This document shows positions 1 through 11,837 of a DNA stretch of 64,000 nt, in pieces. The DNA is taken from positions 1 to 64,000 of the forward strand of contig NMRB01000624.1 in NCBI GenBank assembly GCA_002633025.1. The letters are read 5' to 3'. The stretch is from Notospermus geniculatus. Lineage: Eukaryota > Nemertea > Pilidiophora > Heteronemertea > Lineidae. Within the stretch, counting starts at the first letter, position 1. The number at the start of each line of letters is the position of its first letter. The position numbers were made by a program, and so were the translations under genes. The notes beneath the pieces are model-generated. The model had not been told where the DNA came from, made no database searches, and saw only the letters and a program-made list of their open reading frames with translations.

Positions 1-90
1 AAGGGTAGGAATCGAAGGTAATAAAAGTAGATGATCACTGACCGTCCGGATAACCAGTTAGTCCTCTCCCCTTGCTGAACTTGGATCATC

Positions 91-151
91 ATGGGACGTG
101 CGATTCGGATCACTTTACTGCTGATGCTGTTGACTGGGATGCTTGAAGCAG
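91..151 (+). CDS. Carbonic anhydrase exon 1: signal peptide
   Basis: The ATG at 91 opens a 20-residue hydrophobic leader (MGRAIRITLLLMLLTGMLEA) that ends at a GCAG|GTGGGT donor in phase 1. A leader followed directly by the mature N-terminal exon is the usual arrangement in secreted carbonic anhydrases. No TATA box is seen in the 90 bases upstream, so the promoter probably lies outside the window. Confidence 0.75.
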
Positions 152-3100
152 GTGGGTTTTCATTTGGGTACCGGTATTGATTATTTCTTTGACAGGACCA
201 ATCCTTAACAAAACGGTTGGTAGTATTCCAATCACACCTTACAGGTCTCTAGTTGTATAGCTCGTAATATTCTAGTTAGCCATCTCCGATGCCCGCCCAT
301 ATTATTAGGCCTACTGCAATGTCATTAAAAGAAATAAAAATTGCTGACATTATGGTTTATATGAAATTAACTAGACACGTACATAACGATTACAAGCATA
401 TCTGTGCATCGCAGAGGATAGATTAGTGCCAACATAGCTGATAATTTAGGTCTGCCACCTACGTTATTATTAAAGGTGCGAAAAAAGATTAATAATTCGT
501 ATATACATTGTAACCGTCCGCTTAGATGATTGTTATACATGTAAGCAGTCGATTTTTAACAGAATCAGTAAAAAAACAGTCCGTGCCCCTTCACTGTGTC
601 CTATATTTTAACGCGGGTCTGAGAAAATTCAAGAGGCTGCCTGAAGTGACTGCAAAACAAAATTTTTAATAAAAACATTATCGAAGTACTCGCTTAAAGT
701 ACAGGTAGACGTGAAATGTTTTGGAATCGCGAGAAAATCACTGTGTCAGGCAATCACTTGTCCAAGTTGAATGTTGGGGGTCAGCCTGCCAGTGAATTCG
801 GAGCGAATACTTACACAGTTCGAGGGGTCCAAGTGTTGAGAGAACTTTGAAGTAGCTCGAAAGTCCTGCCTGGACTTTGAATTGGGAAGAAGCATCTTAA
901 TCGGGGTGTCTGGCCATGGTAATGGCCTGGAAGGATAATAATCGTCATATCATTGTTGAGGTGGTGTAGGCCCACTTCAGACGAGTGAAAAAAACCAAAT
1001 GAAATGTTAGAAATTGTTATAAGTGGAGAGAAACATTTTGAAAATTCAGGCGTGTTTGTTTGCTTTCTTCTGCTGTGTGGTGGATGGAGGGCTTGACATA
1101 TTATTTTCTTGGTGGTGGTTGACGACTCTATAGTTCTCATTTTTTGCAGTAAGTTATTTTATAGCATATCGTAGGGAGTAAGAAATAAAGAGTAAGAAAT
1201 GAAAGTAGAAAATAAGAAGTGGGAAGTTTTGTAGCTTTACGTGAATTTTTCAATTTCTCAAATTGGGAGAAATTTTTTTCCCATTTTGAGAAATATCGCC
1301 CGAAAAATCGGACAAAATGTCATGTCATTTTGCGAAAATTTCTCAAAATGGGCAAAAATTTTCTCCCAATTTAAGAAATTGAAAAATTCGCGCAAAATTC
1401 CAAAATTTCCCACTTCTTATTTTCCACTTTTATTTCTTACTCCCTTTTGACAGATACATGTAGGCATTGCTCTGCAGAGAGTCGAAAGATATGACACTAC
1501 AATGCCTGGAATAATACACCTGCATTGCTACATAATCCTTCAAATGCTTCAAACAAATGCCATGAATATCATACATCCCTCTTCATTTCGTTTTCACTGT
1601 TATGCACCTAAAAACCTTCACTGTGCCATGGTTACCTATGCTCACTTTACACTTTTTAAAAACTACAATGAGAACTCATTATGCCTAATCGTCTTACTTG
1701 CTTAATGGTCTTCGACGAGTGCTCTGAAGGGCTCACATTCGAAATTTCGAATCTGAGCACAGTTCGTGGCAAATCAGACATAGTGATTCTCAGGCCCTTA
1801 AGTAATATTGGGTCAGAACATATTCAGATGACGTATTTGTCCTTCATGAAAAGGATGTTAATAAATCTTCTTTTTGGAGAACGGTCTATTTTCTGATTCA
1901 GGTTCAATTTTCAAGGACCGCAAAACGACGAACAGCTACAACAAAACCTTTACCAACGATTCGGTTTGCCCACTGGGTACATACCTACCGGTACATCGAA
2001 TGTACATGTAATATCCCAGTACAGTGGCTTATGTAAGCACTTTCATGATAACATATCTGGCTTTATCACTGTCCATTTGGTTTTCTTTGACATTCCCGTT
2101 ATGACGTCAGTGGTGCCATTAAATTGAAGACCCATCTGAACTCACTTTGTCTCGCTTGGCAAACATTGTAATGTTCACCCAGAGGCTTGGTGAAAGGATT
2201 ATGACAAGTATCCCTGGCTTTAATACGCAACAATGGCATAGATAAGAACAGCAATGCTTTGTTTGACTGTGTATAAAAAAACAACGATTTATATATGTTA
2301 TACTTACGACAACACATCACAGGCTTATTTTGGAGGTGTCATAATGCATCAATTACATGTACATGTATCTAAACATGCCGACACTATTACACGTGTATAA
2401 AATGTTTTCGTTTGAAAACATTGGCCAATACAAGTATTGGCCAATCTTTATTATCGTTCTTCATCATAAATGTGGCACGTTGTATCGTTTTAACCACGAA
2501 CCAGCAAATATCGAATCGACCACACTCTTAGCCGAAAAGGTTCCAGATAGAACCTTTTAGGGTTCTTTGACGTGCTACACCTGGAGAACCCCAAAAGGTT
2601 CTATATAGAACCCTCTGAAAGGGTTCTGTTAAGGAACCCTTTGGTAAAGAACCCTCACAACACTAAAGGGTTCTGTTGAAGAACCCTTTGGCAAAGAACC
2701 CTCAAAACATTAAAGGGTTCTGTCAAAGAACCCAGGGGTGGTTCTTCAAAGAACCCTCAAAGAACCTTTTCGGCTAAGAGTGCATAAGTTGGGACACCCT
2801 CGGCTCAGCCTCATTCCAATCTGCGTGTACTGATGTTGGGGTCACAGAGAAACTCGTATCACAAACACTAGGCTTACAATCCAGGCTAAACGTTGTCATT
2901 CTTGGCAATTCGAGCGCTGTACTAATATTTGAAGAGAAGCGAAGTGCAGCTTTCAGAATTGCGGCCGTTTCGCCGCCTGGTCTGTACCCCTTGCCGTCGC
3001 AGTGTTGTTGCTATCATTGGGGCGGGAGTAAATTGCGGCCTATGTTTAGCGACAGAATATTATATTCTTGACCTGGTACTTGATACAGCATTCATGTGTG

Positions 3101-6100
3101 TTACATCATTTTATAAGTTCCGGGCGTGACTTTGGGTGGTATTAGAGTTTTCGCAAAGCCCCCGAAACTTTAAAGCGGCGAACCTCTTTACTTTTGTTCG
3201 GTGCTCTCTTCGTGGTATCGAACAATCGATTTGGCGTTCGCGTTGGCGTTTCGGGGGCTTTGCGAAAACTCCCTACTCAGACTGCACGGGGCGAAAAGAA
3301 TTGAGGACGAAGACAGGCTCTCCTCTTGCGTGACAGCTGGTTCCATTAATTTACTAACCTCTTTCGACCAGGACGAAAAAGTGCGAGGCTAAAATGATCA
3401 GATATCAGACTTTCATTTTCGTACCGTATATCTTACGTACTACGGTGTACATGCATACGTAATGGCAGTTTGATAGTCAATGACACGGTGTACGATCATC
3501 GGTAACTTACCGTGTCATTGAGTGGTCTCTACGGGAGAGCCTGGGCTGTTGTAAGTGGAGGAGAACGCGGAGTGTTTGCAGTTCCCCTCGTTTTTACATC
3601 ATTCCCTGACACTTCATTAGCTGAAATGTTGCTCCGTGCGCTTAAATCGCTGACGGCCTAATGCTGGATCAGGTTCCTAAGTTGATTTGCTGATTAGTTC
3701 TTAAATCAATTCAATCAAAACAGCCTCATCCACTCACTTGCCTAATTGAACCATTGATTTTATGTTAAAGCTGAGACCTAGCGAAGATAATTTTAACCCC
3801 AGGAACTTGTCAATGCAGCATCTATCACGGAGTGTGTGTCTTTGTCATTTAGACAAGGGCGTGTGTTCCTGTTCCTCTTTCGCAACGAAGGCAGGAACTT
3901 CAGATCTACGTACAGTGGTGTGAATTAGTATTCGAACAGAGGAAATTGAGCTTTTCATTAAAGGCAAAGTTTGTCACTTTGGTATTCCAAAATTATTTGG
4001 AGTCAGTCCTAGAATGCACTCCTCTATTCTGATATGTTTTCGCTGAATTCAGATACTACATATCATGGGAATGGTGAAATATCGAAATTTGACTATTTCA
4101 TGAGATTTGCTATTATCAACATTTCGTCTGGATATTTTGTGGACTTTTTTCTCTTGCAATAACATGTTGAATGGGGGTATAATCTGGTGCTGTTTGAATG
4201 CTGATATTGATTCGCACATAGCAGATATTCAACTTATCATTTTGGTGAGATTTCCCACGATTTTGATATTTTGCAATACTTATGAAGTGACTTAATCAAA
4301 AGTGTTTTTTGCTGGAATTGATGTAGGATATCATTGTCTATCTGATCCAACTTCATCTTACAGTTGCGAGCGATACAAATATTCTGCCTTTAATGAAAAG
4401 CTGAACTCTCTCTGTTCGAACATTAATTCACACCACTGTACATGTACCTGTCTATGAGGTACAGCTCCAGTCACAAAAACTATGGCTGACGTTGACCCAA
4501 CTGAAGTAACCATTCNGCTCTGCCCCTGAAGTCAAATACCAATCCATCAACTCACTGACACAACTGATGGTGAGTTTAGGCAGCAAATATGGCAATTCAT
4601 GCCATCGCTGGCATCAGACGGATGCCACAATGTTTACACATCACTCAGCATCCCCCTCCCCGCCCCAATAAATTTGCTTCCAGCGACAAGCGTAAAGTAT
4701 TTCCCCATGATTTAATTTTTCGAGGCTGCGTAATCCATGTATCGCCTGTTTTAAAGACTGGAGCTGCAATATTTACTGAAAAATCTCTCACATTTACAAG
4801 TGGATTTTCAGAATAAACCATACTTCAGCAGCCCATTCATAGTTATCTCAGGCGTCCTTTTTTTCTTATTTTCCTGTATCGGCGAGGTGGGGAATGCACT
4901 CCCCGTCTACGACAATAGACAGATACATTCTGTAGATATGGCGTCGAGTGGCAAAATATTCAACAGTAAGAAATACATGTACTTTACCACCAGGCTTATC
5001 TTTATTTTTGTTGTATTTGCATTTTGTTTCTGATACCTGTGATTGCCAGGTGTTGGTTGTTTTTGGAGATTCGTATCATATGAGTCTAACACAACCAAAC
5101 CATCTGGTTCGAAGAGACCGACCGTGGCGCAAACGAGGCATACATATGCTGACAAAAAGAAACCAACATAAGAAACTGGTCCTAGAGAAAAGAATCCGTG
5201 GCCTTGTACCTCCTGAACTAACCCTGCCGAGTGCTTAAACAAAGCACGACGTATGATGTTGTTGGCCACATTTTCCTGCTGGTCTTGTTTGGCTTTGCTA
5301 CAAATTGATTCGAGTGGAACAACCAGGTGGCTGCTTGTATCTTGTGCTGAGGTGTACAACAACGAAACGGTCATCCGCACCGGTGAACGGTCTATTTTCT
5401 GATTCAGGTTCAATTTGCAAGGACCGCAAAAATGATGACGAACAGCTACAACAGCTACCGGTTCCAGAAAATAATCCGTGGCCTTGGAGCTCCTCAACCG
5501 TGCTAACCCTGCCGAGTGCTTAAAAAAAGCACGACGTATGATGTTGTAAGTTGGCCACATTTTCCTGCTGGTCTTGTTTGGCTTTGCTACAAATTGATTC
5601 GAATGGAACAACCAGGTGGCTGCTTCTACCTTGCACTGAGGTGTACGATAACAAAACGGTCATCCGCACACAATGCACCACCAAGAAATTGAGAGCGCAT
5701 CTGAGTCACTCGATACCGAATCGTATGGGTCAAAAGGGATTAGTATAGTATTGATTATACTTAGGTAACCATGGCAACGTGTATGTAAACTTCGTCAATG
5801 GCACCAACTCGATCCCCTCCCAATTGTCATGTCAGAAGCATCATTTTGATTCACTTAGTTTCTGAATATCTCCATTACCGTATCCTTCACAATGCATCCG
5901 TCAGTCTTCAGGTGTGTGCACTGCGGACACAGTCGCCGGGAAATCAGGTTGTCGATATCTCTGAGGGAAATTCCCAGAGAAATTCTCCCGCTAGATAAGC
6001 AACGGTGTAACGAATGGCAATGTGAGGTTGTAAAGGTGTAACGAATGGCAATGTGAGATTGCATGTCTAAATATATATTTTCAACTACATGTAGCAAATT

Positions 6101-9100
6101 CCCGTGGGAATCGGCGATTGTGGGAGTTTGGCAAAGGTTGGCATGCACGTCCTTGCTAGAATAGGTGCAACCAACGGGGTGCAGTAAGGAGAATTTATAG
6201 AAAGCAATGGAACACTGTTAAAAAAATAAAACTGCGACCATAACAAATTTCTCTTCGCAGAATAAACCACCCGTTGCATCAGGATATGGTATCCTCAGTC
6301 TTATACATGTAACTTTCCCAATTTCGAAGCTTAAAATATGACAAAGCTTAAAATATGACTTTGTTTAGCCGCCTTTCAGCATTATTAAAAACACTTTTTA
6401 ACTTTCATTTACATGTAGCAAAAATGCAAATGCGTTACGGTGGAAAAATGAAATACATGTAAAACCATCATCCGCTGTACTGGTATTCCTTCCATCCAAC
6501 ATGTATCATTTAAAGAGAAGGGATTGCCGGTGTCTTGACCCTCCATCTTCCACACTGCATTCTGCAGGCAATTAGTAGGCCTTCACTTACCACTGCAGTT
6601 GAAGTCTCGCCTGTATTCTCGTGTTGAAGAATTTTGTTTTGTCAAATTCTTGTTCATGCAACGTAGGCCTACATGTAGACATTAAAGATACATTTTTGAC
6701 TGACAGGTATAATATTTTTCAGTCACGTGGAATTATGACGAGAAGGGGAACCATGGTGAGTATCTATCTGAATCTATAGAGTGATCATTTCTGAGTCATA
6801 CACACAGTTACACTCAATAATTCAGTGGTATCGGCCTCCGCTCGAAGCTGTCACCCTCAACCACTGAAACACTTGGTGCTAAAGTCCGTTTCTGAACACT
6901 AGATGTCACTACCAGTAGTTGACGAACGCGCTCGATCAACCAGCCAATGAGCGATCAGCCAATAAGAAAATGTTTCATGTTTTCCCCTAGTTGCGTTAAA
7001 TACTGGTCGCTGATTGGTTGATGACAGTTTGCGCCATCTAGTGTTCAGAAACATGATTAGGCCCCAGTGGTTGAGAGCGTACACTGTTAGAAATAACAGA
7101 AGATTTTACAGAAAATCCCCAGCACGCATCTGTAAAATTACAGACTTGATCTGTAAAATTACAGACTTAAATAAATGTTAACAGAGACTTGACTTGAGGC
7201 TGACCAAATTATATTTTCATACTGCCCTCAGAAGGCATCATTATGGGATGTCCAATGGAGTCCAACCAATACAGGAAAACATGAATCATACCATAAAAAA
7301 ATTATGTAAATTTACAGAAAGTGCTGGGGACTCTGCTGCAGGCAATTTCTGTAAAATTACTGCAAAATTACTACTGTAAAACTAATAATTTCTAACAGTG
7401 TATAACTAGTATTAAGCTCGAGGCCACTGGAGACGAGTGTAAGACACAGTGAGTGTAACCTGCATTTTTTAACGATACGGAAGTATAAATACATTGTAAC
7501 TTTTATGGAGCTTTGATGATATTTTGAAAATCCCAGTCGCATCGATGCAAATGAGATGAGAATATAGTGATTGACTGCTTTGCAGCCAAAGGCACTGACC
7601 AGGTCCAAAATACGAAATAAGTACATTGTAGTGCGTGACATCAACTCTGTCACTAAAAGGTCATTAGCAAGGTTATGAATTTTTGATTCTGTCGATTAGA
7701 GATCCAGTATGAGGATGTCCGTCATCTTCATTTGAATCGGCAAGTACATGTAGCTAAAGTTAAAAACACCGGGCATACTAGTAAGCAACTGTATTTTTAT
7801 CGTATCTCAGTTTGTACGCCCTCTAGGTCTTCGATAAAGGCTTGGATGCAGCAAATAGGAGCAGTCAGCCGCGCATATTGCCAACAGATGGCAGCAAAGT
7901 TCTAGCAGGCCAATGTACAGGAAAATGTACGTGATTGCTGCTCGATCAATAATGACTGGGTCCGCTATGTGCATTGAATTGGGCCGTAGTGACACCTATT
8001 GGTCAACTCGCTGACAGCGCCTATTACCATAAAGGAATCAACCATAAAGGTTCAACTGACAAATTTAGCATTTTATAAATATGGACAATATCCCTTTAAA
8101 ACCCAACAGATTTGCATTCTGACGTTTCCATGTGATTGGCAAGACCCTTCTGCACATTCACTGCAAATGTTGTTCAATTCCGACTAGTTGATCTTATGAT
8201 ACAAAAGGTCTGAATTAATGAGAACCCCACGAACGATGTGTGTTCAGGGTCATCGGTGTACATTTGAATAGGCTGACGTACATTTGTACATGGAACACTA
8301 ATTGTGCTGAAAATAGCTCAGTTATCGTCAGAAATGGAATTCAAAGCATCATGTTGGCAGGTTCATGTACCTCTTCACCACAAAAAACGTTGAAGCTCGT
8401 GCCTATTACGTAAAGCCAAAATTCAGGCAGTGAGAGACATCTGGTGGCAACACAGGAAGTGTATCCCTCAGTAAGCTCATCGTTCGCAGTTAAACCTTTA
8501 TGGTTGATTCCTTTATGCTATTACCCTCCAAAGTGAATTTACGCGACGACACTCTGATCCAGTAATCACAGCTTCTAAAAGCCAACATCGTCTAAGAGTC
8601 CATGTTCTTTTTTCTTTGCTTTCATAATTTTTTTTCAATGAAATTCAATATTTTTGTGGAAAAAATATTAGCAACATTTGTTCCTCTTTTATCTTTAGTC
8701 AAGTTTGATGTCATTGACAACGACATTGAGTCAGAAGGAGGTCCAGTTGGGAACACACATTACTTCGTGCTTAACCTTCATCTCCACTGGGGGGACAATA
8801 ATAAAGCCGATGGCCATGGATCCGAACACACCATTCTTGAGCAGCAGCACAGAGCAGAGGTATGGTAGGACATGCAATAGATTAGAACCTCTTTGAAAAG
8901 TCAGTGAGCTGACTAATAACACATCACTATAAGATTCTCGAGTATAAAAAATGGCTAGTAGAGACGTGACTGACGACGCCGTGAACCACGCGGTCCTTTT
9001 CCTTTGCCAGGTATACTGTTGCAGCATTTTCCTCCTTCGCAAACATGTAGAACTAAATAATTTTAGTTCTTCCTTCAACGTGTGTCATTTCCGTTGGTAG

Positions 9101-11178
9101 ATGCACATTGTCCATGTGAACCACAAACACATCCATCTCGGCGAGCCAGATCTTCTGCAGAAGGATGACGGCTTGCTAGTACTGGGAATATTCATAGATG
9201 TCGCTGTAAGTGTGCTTGATATCATTGGCCTTGATCTGTGATCCAAAACCATAATATAATAGAGAGCGGCCCACAAAATCACAGGTGTCGTTGATGAGGA
9301 CGTACCCATGCCAACTGCAGATTAGACGGATCAATCTGTAGTCCCTTTCGCTCACACAAGCAGTTTGTCTTCGAAAGAAATTTGTAATGTTGAGGTGTTA
9401 TCTCTGAGTGCTTCACCTTGCCAACGATGTTGTACAGCTGTCTGTAACACTATTCTGGACTGTCAAAGGCATATTGAAACTGAAGGAAATTAATGAAAAA
9501 CTGGACATTGAGCCAATGTATTGGAGTTACACTGAAGCTGACCACAAGAAAACAACAATAGTACATCAATAAAGTACTTACATTCCTGTTTTCTTCAACA
9601 ACTTTACACCTTTTTCTTGGTAATACAGCCCACCCCACATCGTCTTTCTTATTTTAGGACCCAGCCAAAGGCCAGGTCCCGAATAAAGAATTTGCGAAAA
9701 TTACCAAGGCAGTCAACATGGTAAAAGAAAAAGGTATGAGCCTGAAACAACCATTTTTATGAACAGCTGAGTCATATCCCTATTTCACCAACACTGTTCT
9801 CAAAAAGTTGCGCAAGACTATGTTTACGATTACGACGCCATCTTTGAGTGTCGATATGAAGTACTAAGTATTCTTCCAATCAAAGCATCAATTCGAGAAT
9901 CTCCTCCCGTGCTTTTGACTTGACCAGTTGACCAGAACGTGTACATGTTTTCACCATACATGTACATGTGTACATGTACATGTACATGAACTTCTGTACA
10001 TGAACTAAGTATTCTGTCCTGGGCTTTGAAGCAAACATTTTCTTTACCGGTAAAGGTTTGCCCTCGAAGCAAACATTTTCTGTAAATGTTCTGATGCATG
10101 GTTGGGTAATGTTTGCCATGTTTTTTTACGCAGCCGGGATGGTACGAAATTTGACGACGGGCCACCTGAACTTGGCCAATCTTCTTCCTCATGATCTGCA
10201 TCACTATTACACCTATCCGGGTGGTTTGACCACGCCCAACTGTCACGGTGCCGTCACGTGGGTTATCTTTCGTGAAGTGATCTATATTACACAGGAACAG
10301 GTAATGAACCTGAATGCCACAATTCAATCCGTGCTTTGAAAAAAAATACTAGTATGCGGATCCGATCACACCAGAGTTGGCTATTAAAGGGACTAGGAAA
10401 ATTTTTTCAAGCTTCGGTTATTACAAAATGCTAGTCTTTCATGATAAATTCCCACCGTCAATTCACCTTTTCAATTGTCTGTTAATTACTGGCACCCAGA
10501 CAAATCAGTTATCACCACACCATGGAGCATTCACCACGTCACTGGGAACCTAATCAACATAATAGAGTACAAGCTCGCCCCATACAAAACATACAGCGAG
10601 GGATTCCCAGTGACGTGGTGAATTCTCCATGGTGTGTGATAACTGATTTGTCTGGGTGCCAGGGTGCCAGTAATTAACACTTAATTGAAAAAGTGAATTG
10701 ACGGTGGGAATTTATCATGAAAGACTAGCATTTTGTAATAACCGAAGCTTGAAAAATTTTCCTAGTCCCTTTTAACTATAGTTTAATATCAAATTATATT
10801 TATAGATACATCCCATGTACTGTGCAATATAGATAGTTTTGTGAAATTTCATTTTATTGTCACTGAGTTATAGAAAGATATAAATTGTGCCAGAGATCTG
10901 CAGACACCAACATAAAAAGCGAATAATGCGTCACAAATTTACTTCAGTTTCAATTTTTGTTGCAGCTGGATACCTTTTTCACCGTCAAGGATGAGGATGG
11001 CAATGATCTTATCAACATATGGCGGCCACCTCAACCGATTAATAACCGAACAGTGAAAACCACTGCCAGAATAGATTCAACAACAGCCTCGTCGATGTTT
11101 GCAAGGGCCAACGTCGGGGTTTTACTGTCAGCATTTATTGTATGGATGCATTTGTCAAACTTTATACGGAAATATTAG
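91..11178 (+). CDS. Secreted/membrane-anchored alpha carbonic anhydrase gene (multi-exon, one exon missing)
   Basis: Alpha carbonic anhydrases reversibly hydrate CO2 with a zinc held by three histidines. Seven coding exons are visible: 91-151, 6723-6755, 8699-8859, 9101-9205, 9658-9733, 10134-10300 and 10966-11178, all bounded by GT-AG. Phases agree (1,1,-,0,0,1,0) wherever neighbours are present. The product has a signal peptide, the N-terminal WNYDEKGNHG segment, HLHWG (zinc ligands His94 and His96 in CA2 numbering), GSEHTI (Glu106), MHIVHVN (His119), YPGGLTTPNC (Thr199/Thr200) and IWRPPQPINNRTV near the end. The last exon closes with a hydrophobic stretch that suggests a GPI signal or a membrane anchor, as in CA4/CA15-type enzymes. 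The exon that should carry the HW..QSPI..NxGH segment with proton-shuttle His64 was not found between 6756 and 8698. The family call is firm; whether this allele is functional is not. Confidence 0.9.
1174..1444. mobile_element. MITE, GGGAGTAAGAAATAAA termini
   Basis: A 271-bp AT-rich inverted repeat. The left end GGGAGTAAGAAATAAA is mirrored by TTTATTTCTTACTCCC, and AATAAGAAGTGGGAA by TTCCCACTTCTTATT. It lies in carbonic anhydrase intron 1. No coding capacity and no clear target duplication. Confidence 0.7.
2523..2782. mobile_element. MITE, CACTCTTAGCCGAAAAGG termini
   Basis: A 260-bp element with perfect inverted ends CACTCTTAGCCGAAAAGG and CCTTTTCGGCTAAGAGTG. The inside is many short inverted copies of AAAGGGTTCT/AGAACCCTTT. 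Both sides are flanked by CA, compatible with a 2-bp target duplication. Same CACT(C/G)TTA terminal class as the elements at 7082 and 38994. Confidence 0.8.
3145..3271. mobile_element. Short inverted-repeat element
   Basis: A 127-bp element. GAGTTTTCGCAAAGCCCCCG at the left is mirrored by CGGGGGCTTTGCGAAAACTC at the right. No coding capacity. Confidence 0.65.
3913..4438. mobile_element. MITE, CAGTGGTGTGAATTA termini with TA flanks
   Basis: Inverted ends CAGTGGTGTGAATTA and TAATTCACACCACTG, about 55 bp of imperfect inverted repeat in all, flanked by TA on both sides. The TA duplication and CAGTGG end suggest a non-autonomous Tc1/mariner or pogo-type element. Confidence 0.7.
5186..5690. repeat. 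Tandem duplication, about 280-bp unit
   Basis: Two adjacent copies begin near 5186 and 5464. Both contain AATCCGTGGCCTTG, CCCTGCCGAGTGCTTAAA and the stretch through GGAACAACCAGGTGGCTGCT. A related 60-bp piece lies near 1875-1945. The long minus-strand reading frame across it (4907-5611) is explained by the duplication; no protein family is recognised. Confidence 0.6.
6723..6755 (+). CDS. Carbonic anhydrase exon 2: N-terminal W-x-Y segment
   Basis: This 33-nt exon follows a TTTTTCAG acceptor and ends in CATG|GTGAGT. Read in phase 1 it encodes VTWNYDEKGNH plus the first base of a Gly codon. It matches the alpha-CA start (HWGYGKHNG in CA2), where an intron also falls just before the conserved P-x-x-W. 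Confidence 0.75.
6853..7076. mobile_element. Inverted-repeat element next to a second MITE
   Basis: Inverted segments CTCAACCACTG/CAGTGGTTGAG and TTTCTGAACACTAGATG/CATCTAGTGTTCAGAAA enclose a short core. It directly abuts the element at 7082-7400. Confidence 0.55.
7082..7400. mobile_element. MITE, CACTGTTAGAAAT termini with TA flanks
   Basis: A 319-bp element with ends CACTGTTAGAAAT and ATTTCTAACAGTG, flanked by TA on both sides. The interior has repeated CTGTAAAATTACAG motifs. Same terminal class as 2523 and 38994. Confidence 0.78.
8028..8517. mobile_element. 490-bp MITE (copy 1), 7-bp target duplication
   Basis: The element starts CATAAAGGAATCAACC and ends GGTTGATTCCTTTATG; the perfect inverted repeat is 25 bp and contains CATAAAGG twice. 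It is flanked by CTATTAC on both sides (8021-8027 and 8518-8524). A nearly identical copy at 16375-16865 is flanked by a different 7-mer. It lies in the carbonic anhydrase interval that lacks the expected exon. Confidence 0.92.
8699..8859 (+). CDS. Carbonic anhydrase exon: zinc ligands His94/His96
   Basis: The acceptor is ATCTTTAG and the donor is GCAGAG|GTATGG. The 53 complete codons include GGPVGNTHYFVLNLHLHWG and GSEHTILEQQHRAE. The two HxH histidines bind zinc and the Glu of GSEH is the Glu106 gatekeeper. It enters in phase 1 and leaves in phase 0. Confidence 0.92.
9101..9205 (+). CDS. Carbonic anhydrase exon: zinc ligand His119
   Basis: Exactly 35 codons in phase 0, starting MHIVHVNHKHIHLGEPDLL. 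The first His after Met is the third zinc ligand (ELHLVHWN in CA2). The block continues to GLLVLGIFIDVA, matching the conserved GLAVLGIFLK strand. Confidence 0.92.
9658..9733 (+). CDS. Carbonic anhydrase exon: helix after the VLGIF strand
   Basis: It encodes DPAKGQVPNKEFAKITKAVN and MVKEKG, the counterpart of the 'LQKVLDALDSIKTKG' helix of family members. Acceptor ATTTTAG, donor AAAG|GTATGA, exits in phase 1, which the next exon requires. Confidence 0.85.
9950..10008. repeat. ACATGT microsatellite
   Basis: Imperfect TGTACATGTACATG run in the intron before the Thr199 exon. TACATGTA recurs throughout the window, here as a longer tract. Confidence 0.7.
10134..10300 (+). CDS. Carbonic anhydrase exon: Thr199/Thr200 active-site loop
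   Basis: Encodes NLANLLPHDLHHYYTYPGG followed by LTTPNCHGAVTW. Thr199 and Thr200 of the substrate pocket are present. The Cys after TTPN matches the disulfide Cys of extracellular isoforms. The usual Glu of PPCxE is Gly here. The donor is ACAGGAACAG|GTAATG. Confidence 0.92.
10388..10771. mobile_element. Long-palindrome MITE with TTAA flanks
   Basis: Two arms of roughly 160 bp (start AGGGACTAGGAAAATTTT, end AAAATTTTCCTAGTCCCTT) flank a 50-bp core. TTAA occurs immediately outside both ends (10384-10387 and 10772-10775). It sits in the last carbonic anhydrase intron. TTAA duplication is typical of piggyBac and Kolobok elements. Confidence 0.82.
10966..11178 (+). CDS. Carbonic anhydrase last exon with hydrophobic C-terminus
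   Basis: Encodes the conserved NIWRPPQPINNRTV block, then a Ser/Thr-rich linker (ARIDSTTASSMFARAN) and a hydrophobic tail (VGVLLSAFIVWMHL) ending IRKY and TAG at 11176-11178. The small-residue linker plus hydrophobic tail fits a GPI-attachment signal; a single-pass anchor is the alternative. No clear AATAAA was seen in the next 150 bases. Confidence 0.88.
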   Translation: MDTFFTVKDEDGNDLINIWRPPQPINNRTVKTTARIDSTTASSMFARANVGVLLSAFIVWMHLSNFIRKY

Positions 11179-11337
11179 GTGTTATAACTTCTTTTTATAC
11201 GCATTATTGAGCTAACTGATCAATATTATTCTATGCCATGATACCGTCACGTAGATGACTTTCTCTTGGCCTTGTTATTTCATTACATACATGTATTGAC
11301 AAGCCGAATAAGATTCTGCAATAGCCTACATCATCCC

Positions 11338-11746
11338 AATCTCGTACCCAGAGATTCGTTACGCTCAGGCCGAGGTTGTAGGTCGCTCCACTAATCTCTG
11401 GAGACGGCTAGCCATTTCACGTGTGATTTTTGGTATCGTGCAATTTTAGACCGAATTTTAACCACAAATGCACTGAAATGACTTGAGATGGCTTGAGTAT
11501 AAAATTTTACACACAAAAATGTCCTTAGAAAGGGTTTTTCGAGGGATCTGTTGTATTTATTGAGGAAAATCCACAGCAGTACTTGGCGCACTGTATAAAC
11601 TTGGAGTGAAGCGGGATACGCTGTGTGTAACGCATTTGCCTTGCATTTTGGTTCCCGAAGCCACCGCTAGGGCTTAGCCGTCTCCAGAGATTAGTGTAGC
11701 GACCATCAACCTCGGCCGAGCGTAACTAATCTCTGGGTACGAGATT
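11338..11746. mobile_element. MITE, AATCTCGTACCCAGAGATT termini
   Basis: A 409-bp element with about 75 bp of inverted repeat; it starts AATCTCGTACCCAGAGATT and ends AATCTCTGGGTACGAGATT. It lies just 3' of the carbonic anhydrase stop codon and almost abuts the next element. Confidence 0.8.
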
Positions 11747-11748
11747 GA

Positions 11749-11837
11749 CATCCTCCCACAGCAGGGGTTTGTACCTCGCTCCTCTTCATCCGAGTGTATG
11801 AAGAGGAAGGAGACCAAAGCCCAGCTGTGGGAGAATG
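11749..11837. mobile_element. CATCCTCCCACAGCAGG palindromic MITE, copy 1
   Basis: About 89 bp, starting CATCCTCCCACAGCAGG, with CCTCGCTCCTCTTCATCC inside and CTGTGGGAGAATG at the end. It belongs to a family also seen at 19422, 32361, 43050 and 61392. No target duplication survives here. Confidence 0.75.

Larger units (their letters stand above)
152..6722 (+). other. Carbonic anhydrase intron 1
   Basis: A 6.6-kb intron holding at least four inverted-repeat elements (1174, 2523, 3145, 3913), the 5186-5690 duplication and a 30-bp direct repeat near 6001-6055 (GTGTAACGAATGGCAATGTG twice). No further exon was recognised here. Confidence 0.5.

Noticed and set aside
4907-5611. A 234-codon minus-strand frame
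   Set aside because: It crosses a 280-bp tandem duplication and repeats its own sequence; no family motif or splice logic supports it.
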